Below, piece after piece: positions 34,665 through 39,719 of a DNA stretch of 39,719 bases. The notes beneath the pieces are model-generated. The model ran no database searches. It saw only the letters and a list, made by a program, of their open reading frames with translations, and was not told the DNA's origin. The stretch lies in assembly GCA_031260725.1 (NCBI GenBank), contig JAISKZ010000039.1, positions 1 through 39,719 of the forward strand. The letters run 5' to 3'. How positions within the stretch are numbered: position 1 is the first letter of the stretch; each line of letters begins with the position of its first letter. This stretch comes from Desulfovibrio sp. GTDB lineage: Bacteria; Desulfobacterota; Desulfovibrionia; Desulfovibrionales; Desulfovibrionaceae. The position numbers and the translations under genes were made by a program.

Positions 34665-34879
34665 TCAGTTTGAATCTGCCAAGGTAGCAATATCTTCAAA
34701 AAGAGATGCTTCATATCCGTAAACACTTCTTCCATAGCCTTGATTAAATTCTATGTGTGCCAAAGGAGCGCAAGTAAATCTTGTGAAATCAAACTGTTAA
34801 TATCTTTAGAACGTAGAAAACGGGGTGGTTTGAGCGCGCTACTTCCACCACCGCCAATACCTGTAAAAGTAGACCGCTT
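34665..34879 (-). pseudogene. Unidentified frameshifted remnant
   Basis: Two minus-strand frames look like parts of one lost gene. The upstream one (34879 to 34751) contains STFTGIGGGGSSALKPPRFL and RSKDINSLISQ. The downstream one (34796 to 34665) contains FTCAPLAHIEFNQGYGRS and YEASLFEDIATLADSN before a stop. They overlap by about 45 bases, where a one-base shift would join them. Composition differs from the flanking genes. I recognise no family, and chance open frames remain possible. The rest of the 34585-34984 gap holds the pyrR ribosome site and the ileS promoter. Confidence 0.3.
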
Positions 34880-34890
34880 TTACCGCTTTC

Positions 34891-34919
34891 TTGACTTTTG
34901 TAGGCGCTTTCTGCATACT
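34891..34919 (+). promoter_or_regulatory. Promoter for the ileS operon
   Basis: TTGACT (34891-34896) and CATACT (34914-34919) are separated by 17 bases, a fair sigma-70 promoter. Transcription would start near 34926, leaving a leader of about 60 bases before ileS. No T-box or other leader element fits in that leader. Confidence 0.5.
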
Positions 34920-34984
34920 TTATTATTCTTTTACAACATAATGTCGTTATTTTTTAGGGAGCGGGACAAACGCCGGGAATCAGC

Positions 34985-37801
34985 ATGAGTGATTATAAAA
35001 AAACATTGAATTTGCCGAAGACAGATTTTCCCATGAAGGCAAATCTCGTTCAACGCGAACCGGAAATTCTTAAGAAATGGGAAGAGACGCGCGCTTTTGA
35101 CGCAATGGTGCAGGCCTCGTCAAACAGGGGCGAATACGTGCTGCACGACGGCCCCCCTTATGCCAACGGGCACATCCATCTGGGTACGGCGTTGAACAAG
35201 ATACTCAAGGACATCATTGTTAAATCACGCAATATGCAAGGTTTTACGGCCAGCTATGTGCCTGGGTGGGATTGCCACGGCCTGCCCATTGAACACAAGA
35301 TGGAGCAGCAGCTCAAAGAAAAGAAAAAAACCTTGCCCACTCATGTCGTGCGTAAACTGTGCCGCGAGTACGCGGCCGGCTGGATTGACGTGCAGCGCAA
35401 GGAATTTAAACGACTGGGCGTGCTCGGCGCATGGGACGCCCCATATATGAGCATGGATCCGGCCTATGAGGGCGCCACGGCCCGTGAACTTGCCGATTTT
35501 GTAGAAAAAGGCAGCGTGCTGCGCGCCAAGAAGCCCATTTACTGGTGTTGTTCGTGCCATACCGCTCTGGCCGAAGCGGAAGTGGAATATCACGACCGTA
35601 TTTCCCCGTCCGTTTATGTGGCTTTTCCGCTGCCGGACGCGGCGTTGTCAAAGCTGTTTCCCATGGCTGACCCTGCCGGAGCCAGCGTTGTCATCTGGAC
35701 AACAACGCCCTGGACCCTGCCGGCCAATATGGCCGTCTGCCTGCACCCTGAGTTTGTCTATCTGCTTGTGGAGACAAACGGCGCGCAGTTTTTGCTGGCG
35801 GAAGACCGTCTTGCGTCGTGCGCCGACCTGTTCGCCTGGAAAACCCCTCATATTTTGGGGCGAGCCTTCGGTGCGCAGTTAGAAGGGCTTGTGGCCCGTC
35901 ATCCTTTTTATGACAGGCCCTCTCCCCTGACGCTCGGGAACCACGTGACGCTGGATGCCGGCACAGGTTGCGTGCACACCGCGCCGGGGCACGGCCGCGA
36001 AGATTATGACGTGGCGTTGAAATACGGACTTGAAGTCTATTCCCCACTGGACGATGCAGGTTGTTTTTTGTCTGCTGTTCCACTGTTTGCGGGCATGAAC
36101 GTGATGGAAGCCGACCCAGCTGTGCTGGCCGCACTGGAAGAAGCCAGCGCGCTGCTGTGGCAGGGCAGGCTTGAGCATTCTTACCCGCACTGCTGGCGCT
36201 GTAAACAGCCTGTAATTTTTCGCGCCACCACACAATGGTTCATCAGCATGGAAAAAAATGATTTGCGCGACCGCGCTTTGGAAACCATCAATAGTGACGT
36301 GCACTGGATTCCGGCTTGGGGCCGTGAGCGCATCTATAATATGATTGAAACCCGTCCGGACTGGTGCATTTCACGCCAGCGCCAATGGGGCGTTCCTATT
36401 ATGGCCCTGCTGTGCGAAGATTGTGGCGAGGCGTGGAATGACCCGGCCTGGATGCGGGACATGGCCGATCGTTTCGTCAGCCACCCAACCGGCTGCGATT
36501 ACTGGTTTGAAGCCGACATACGTGAAATAACGCCCAAAGACCTGCGCTGTCCGCACTGCGGCGGCGGCCGTTGGAAAAAAGAAACGGATATTCTGGACGT
36601 CTGGTTTGACTCGGGCACGAGTTTTGCCGCTGTGCTGGAAAAACGCCCGGAACTGCGCTTCCCGGCGGATATGTATCTGGAAGGCTCGGATCAGTACCGC
36701 GGCTGGTTTCACTCTTCCCTACTCGCTTCGCTGGGCACGCGCGGCCGCGCGCCGTACAGGGCTGTGCTGGCCCACGGGTATGTTGTGGACGGGGAAGGCC
36801 GAAAGATGTCAAAATCTGTCGGCAATGTGATCGCTCCACAGGAACTGATTGAAAAATTTGGCGCGGAAATCGTGCGCTTGTGGGTGTCTTCTGTGGATTA
36901 CCGCGAAGACATCCGCATTTCCGATCAAATTTTGGGCCGCCTTGTAGACGCCTACCGTCGCATTCGCAATACTTGCCGTTTCATTCTGGGCAATCTCTCT
37001 GATCTGGTTCCGCAGGCACTGCTGCCGTTTGACGCGATGACGCCCCTGGATCGTTTTGCCCTTGACGCGGCAGTCCAGACGCACAAACGTGTGCAGGAGG
37101 CGTATGCGGAATTTGAATTCCACAAGGTATATCATTGCCTGCACAACTATTGTGTGACAGACCTTTCCGCCATATATCTGGATATCGTCAAAGACCGTCT
37201 CTATGCACAGGGAGCGGAAGACACGCTCCGCCGCTCCGCTCTGACGGCCCTTTGGCACATCCTCTCCCTGTTGTTGCGCGATATGGCGCCGGTGCTTTCC
37301 TTCACGGCTGAGGAGATTTTCAGCCATCTCCCTGCGGCGTTGCGCGGGTCTGCGTCGACGGTGTTTGCCCTGCCGCCCATCTCTCTTGACGCCTGCAAGC
37401 TTGATGAGGATCTCCGGAGCGACTGGAGAGCGCTTTTGGCTGTGCGCGGCGTTGTGACAAAAGCGATTGAGGTGTTGCGGAGTGACGGAATTATAGGGCA
37501 TTCTCTGGACACGCGGGTAACGCTTTTTGTATCGGACGGACTGCGTGGTCAGCTTGACGCACTACATACGGACTTGCGCGCAGTGTGCATTGTGTCCCAA
37601 CTGGAAGTGGCAGACCTGTCCGTAGCGCCGCAGTCGGCCTTTCGTGATGCTGATGTGGCAGGCCTTGCTATTGGCGTGGAAAAAGCCCGTGGCGAAAAAT
37701 GCGAGCGATGCTGGATTTACAGTACAGAACTAGGCGGCGACCCCGCCCGCCTTGGGCTTTGCCCACGTTGCGCGGGTGTGCTTCGGGACAGTATGCCATG
37801 A
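34985..37801 (+). CDS. ileS: Isoleucyl-tRNA synthetase
   Basis: A 938-residue class I synthetase that charges tRNA-Ile. The HIGH-type motif is HIHLG (63-67) in [15 protein letters not shown], and KMSKS is at 607-611. The editing domain lies between them ([31 protein letters not shown]). The anticodon-binding helices and a C-terminal zinc site (C906, C909, C926, C929) are present, as in the bacterial form of E. coli type. Family length is normal and no defect is seen. A modest GGGA sits before the ATG. It is followed at 18 bases by lspA, an association common across bacteria. Confidence 0.98.
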   Translation: MSDYKKTLNLPKTDFPMKANLVQREPEILKKWEETRAFDAMVQASSNRGEYVLHDGPPYANGHIHLGTALNKILKDIIVKSRNMQGFTASYVPGWDCHGLPIEHKMEQQLKEKKKTLPTHVVRKLCREYAAGWIDVQRKEFKRLGVLGAWDAPYMSMDPAYEGATARELADFVEKGSVLRAKKPIYWCCSCHTALAEAEVEYHDRISPSVYVAFPLPDAALSKLFPMADPAGASVVIWTTTPWTLPANMAVCLHPEFVYLLVETNGAQFLLAEDRLASCADLFAWKTPHILGRAFGAQLEGLVARHPFYDRPSPLTLGNHVTLDAGTGCVHTAPGHGREDYDVALKYGLEVYSPLDDAGCFLSAVPLFAGMNVMEADPAVLAALEEASALLWQGRLEHSYPHCWRCKQPVIFRATTQWFISMEKNDLRDRALETINSDVHWIPAWGRERIYNMIETRPDWCISRQRQWGVPIMALLCEDCGEAWNDPAWMRDMADRFVSHPTGCDYWFEADIREITPKDLRCPHCGGGRWKKETDILDVWFDSGTSFAAVLEKRPELRFPADMYLEGSDQYRGWFHSSLLASLGTRGRAPYRAVLAHGYVVDGEGRKMSKSVGNVIAPQELIEKFGAEIVRLWVSSVDYREDIRISDQILGRLVDAYRRIRNTCRFILGNLSDLVPQALLPFDAMTPLDRFALDAAVQTHKRVQEAYAEFEFHKVYHCLHNYCVTDLSAIYLDIVKDRLYAQGAEDTLRRSALTALWHILSLLLRDMAPVLSFTAEEIFSHLPAALRGSASTVFALPPISLDACKLDEDLRSDWRALLAVRGVVTKAIEVLRSDGIIGHSLDTRVTLFVSDGLRGQLDALHTDLRAVCIVSQLEVADLSVAPQSAFRDADVAGLAIGVEKARGEKCERCWIYSTELGGDPARLGLCPRCAGVLRDSMP

Positions 37802-37819
37802 CAAACCAGGGACGATGGA

Positions 37820-38326
37820 ATGCGACGTCGCTATAAAATTCTGGGCGGCATGGCCGCGCTGGTTTTTGTGCTGGATCAGGCCTCAAAGTGGCTGATTATG
37901 GCATTGATTCCAGGACACCGTTCAGTCATGGTGATTCCCGATTTGTTCGATCTGGTTAATATACGCAATCGCGGGGCCGCGTTTGGTTTTTTAAACCGCT
38001 CGGATATTGAGTGGCAATTCTGGCTTTTCTTGGCAGCCACTGTGGTGGCTGCCTGGACAATATTTGCCCTTGTCCGCACGGCGTGCTACCAGCCCCGGCT
38101 CTTCACCTGTCTGGGTTTTGTGCTCGGCGGGGCGCTGGGCAATCTTGCGGACCGCCTGCGTTTCCGGGCAGTAGTGGATTTTTTGGATTTTCATATCGGC
38201 GGCCTGCACTGGCCTGCTTTTAATGTAGCCGACATGGCCATCTGCATGGGCGCTTTTCTGGCATGTCTTCTTTACTGGCGGCAATCGTCGGCAGCTGCGG
38301 TCAGGAAGGAAGGAACAGTGCTGTGA
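37820..38326 (+). CDS. lspA: Lipoprotein signal peptidase (signal peptidase II)
   Basis: A 168-residue inner-membrane aspartic protease that removes signal peptides from prolipoproteins. It has four hydrophobic segments and the conserved blocks [30 protein letters not shown] and FNVADM. The catalytic aspartates are D120 and D138. The first product to look for is CpoB, two genes downstream, which carries a lipobox. The stop overlaps the GTG start of the next gene (GTGA). GATGGA serves as the ribosome site. Confidence 0.96.
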   Translation: MRRRYKILGGMAALVFVLDQASKWLIMALIPGHRSVMVIPDLFDLVNIRNRGAAFGFLNRSDIEWQFWLFLAATVVAAWTIFALVRTACYQPRLFTCLGFVLGGALGNLADRLRFRAVVDFLDFHIGGLHWPAFNVADMAICMGAFLACLLYWRQSSAAAVRKEGTVL

Positions 38327-38544
38327 CATTCGCATGGTGGCATCTTCTTGTGGCGCTCATCCCTATGCTCCCTGTTTTCTGGAGTATCCGGCATATCTGG
38401 GACCATGAGTTTGCAGATCCCCTGCAGCGGGCGTTGTGGCTTGTGTGCGCAGTGTTTTTGCCGGTCATCGGTGGTATATTGTATATTTTTATCGGGCGTC
38501 AAAAAGCCCTAAAAAGATTCAATGTTAAACGAGGCTTGTTATGA
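38323..38544 (+). CDS. Small PLDc_N-domain membrane protein
   Basis: A 73-residue protein with two membrane segments ([16 protein letters not shown] and [20 protein letters not shown]) and the PLDc_N ending (FIGRQKAL), as in the anchor of cardiolipin synthases. The phospholipase domain itself is missing, which is common for this small stand-alone family. I chose the GTG at 38323 because AGGAAGGA lies at good distance and it gives the 4-base overlap with lspA. An earlier in-frame ATG would lie deep inside lspA. The function is unknown; its stop also overlaps the cpoB start by 4 bases. Confidence 0.8.
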   Translation: MTFAWWHLLVALIPMLPVFWSIRHIWDHEFADPLQRALWLVCAVFLPVIGGILYIFIGRQKALKRFNVKRGLL

Positions 38545-39452
38545 AGATCCTACGTTTCTTCTCCGGCTTCACGTTGGTGTGCGTCACTTTTTTGCTGAGC
38601 GCCTGCCTGCAGAGCTCTTCTGCAGGCGGCAGTCTTAATCTGGACCAGCAGGTGCAGCAGCACGATATGCAGTTGCGGCAATTGCAGCCTGCACAGGCGG
38701 ATATCTGGAGTCAGGTGCAGGCCATGCGTCAGGAATTGAACCAGATTAAGGGACAAATGGACGATCTGCATAACGCGGGCGGCGCGCGTGCGCTTGCGGA
38801 TCGCGTCAACCGGCACGACGCGGCATTGCGTCAGGTGGAAAACAGTATGGCGCTGAATCTCAATCTTGGTGACGCGCAGATGCCGACAGGCTCAGGCTCG
38901 CCCATGACGCCGTTGTACGCGCCCGCAGTGGGCATTCCTACGACCAGCGCGGTCACGCCGGCGACCCAGCCGCAACCGACATACGGAGACCCTTCGCTTC
39001 CGGGTGGCGCGCAGGCCCCCAACTCCGCCACGTGGGGGCAGCCGTCGCCGCAGCCCGTTGTGCATGCACCGCAAAAAGACATATCCTTGGCGCTGTTTGA
39101 CGCCGGCGTTAATTCCTATAACGCTCGCAACTATGTTGAGGCGCAACGTTCTTTCTCTGATTTTCTGAAAAATTACAAAACGCACAATCTGGTTCCGGAA
39201 GCGCAGTTTTATCTGGCGGAATGTCAATTCCAGCGCAACCAGTTTGCCGATGCGGCGCTTGCGTATGACACGGTGATTAAAAAATACCCTTCGTCGTCAT
39301 CCACGCCCGGCGCCTATTTGAAACAGGGGATATGCTTCAGCAAGCTCAATCAGGGAGCAGCGGCCAAAGCCCGTATGCAGGAATTGATCAAAAAATTCCC
39401 CAATTCTCTTGAAGCGGCGCGCGCCAAAACATTTTTGAAGACCAATAAATAA
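38541..39452 (+). CDS. cpoB: CpoB/YbgF-like cell-envelope protein
   Basis: A 303-residue exported protein with a lipoprotein signal (lipobox LLSAC, C22). A coiled coil (about 32-105) is rich in Gln and Leu (QQVQQHDMQLRQLQ). A Pro/Thr/Ser-rich linker (about 110-175) follows, then three TPR-like repeats to the end (ALFDAGVNSYNARNYVEA, PEAQFYLAECQFQRNQFA, AYLKQGICFSKLNQG). This is the YbgF/CpoB layout, which in E. coli coordinates peptidoglycan synthesis with Tol-Pal constriction; there CpoB is periplasmic rather than lipidated. No tol-pal genes are in the window. It overlaps the previous stop by 4 bases (ATGA). Confidence 0.88.
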   Translation: MKILRFFSGFTLVCVTFLLSACLQSSSAGGSLNLDQQVQQHDMQLRQLQPAQADIWSQVQAMRQELNQIKGQMDDLHNAGGARALADRVNRHDAALRQVENSMALNLNLGDAQMPTGSGSPMTPLYAPAVGIPTTSAVTPATQPQPTYGDPSLPGGAQAPNSATWGQPSPQPVVHAPQKDISLALFDAGVNSYNARNYVEAQRSFSDFLKNYKTHNLVPEAQFYLAECQFQRNQFADAALAYDTVIKKYPSSSSTPGAYLKQGICFSKLNQGAAAKARMQELIKKFPNSLEAARAKTFLKTNK

Positions 39453-39719
39453 TCGAAGCGGCATACAATTGAGTCAACGGGGAGCGGACATATGGTTTTC
39501 GTCGTTTTGAATTCAGGAGTTCTTCGAGAGAAGCGCTTCCAAGCTAGGTCAATTTGGATAATCTCAGAAAGCTGTTGTACGGAGCATTCGATACGGCTGG
39601 AAATTCTGGTAGACCAAACAAGACACGAAACCAGAAATATTTGATACAGCACTGAACAGCTTGTACTTGAAACGAACTTGTGCTTCGGCGCAACAGACCG
39701 GCATTTGGCAAGCATTTCA
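39453..39719. other. Window end, nothing recognised
   Basis: After cpoB there is no terminator hairpin that I can see. Open frames on both strands are short; one on the plus strand contains VNLDNLRKLLYGAFDTAG, and a minus frame spans most of the region. No start signal or family match is convincing. It could be a gene remnant or a leader for a gene beyond the window. Confidence 0.3.

Noticed and set aside
34812..34856. GGGTGG followed by GCGCG, considered as a T-box antiterminator for ileS
   Set aside because: The spacing does not fit GGGTGGNACCGCG, there is no terminator before ileS, and the element lies upstream of the likely promoter.
1..39719. tRNA, rRNA, CRISPR arrays, complete insertion sequences
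   Set aside because: No T-loop GGTTCGA pattern with cloverleaf, no regularly spaced repeats, and no transposase with terminal inverted repeats was found by reading.

Overview
The window looks like a chromosome segment of a sulfate-reducing bacterium of the Desulfovibrionaceae. The main reason is an intact adenylyl-sulfate reductase (aprBA) followed by qmoABC and the Desulfovibrio-type accessory gene qmoD. The pyruvate carboxylase / PEP synthase pair and the ileS-lspA-PLDc_N-cpoB run also fit this family. All calls come from reading the sequence; no searches were run. Several decayed genes and a small A+T-rich island suggest ongoing gene loss, possibly in a host-associated lineage (inference).

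Layout. 2-2957 (+): a type I restriction HsdR gene broken by a one-base frameshift. 3048-11111 (-): qmoD, qmoC, qmoB, qmoA, then aprA and aprB, transcribed aprB to qmoD, with a strong intrinsic terminator between aprA and qmoA. 11437-13122 (+): a chorismate-mutase-like plus EPSP-synthase-like fusion without the usual catalytic lysine. 13386-24782 (-): a long run read as phoH remnant, pgpH, ybeY, birA, pyruvate carboxylase and a large PEP-synthase-like enzyme. The phoH gene has lost its ATPase core, but a good promoter is still visible in front of it. 24907-25621: an IS5-type transposase scrap and a very A+T-rich multiply frameshifted gene, both on +. 25656-28846 (-): lon and radC. 29201-30972 (-): an exported protein of unknown function and an exported alpha/beta hydrolase. 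31088-31738 (+): DedA. 31735-34584 (-): pyrR, a PHP-type histidinol phosphatase and a double-ATPase ABC protein. 34665-34879 (-): an unidentified frameshifted remnant. 34985-39452 (+): ileS, lspA, a small PLDc_N membrane protein and cpoB, tightly packed. 39453-39719: nothing recognised.

Function. AprBA reduces adenylyl sulfate (APS) to sulfite and AMP, and QmoABC passes menaquinol electrons to it, with QmoD as accessory factor. BirA sits directly before the biotin enzyme pyruvate carboxylase, which makes oxaloacetate from pyruvate. The PEP-synthase-like enzyme next to it suggests a pyruvate/PEP/oxaloacetate node for anabolism. No tRNA, rRNA, CRISPR array or complete insertion sequence was seen.
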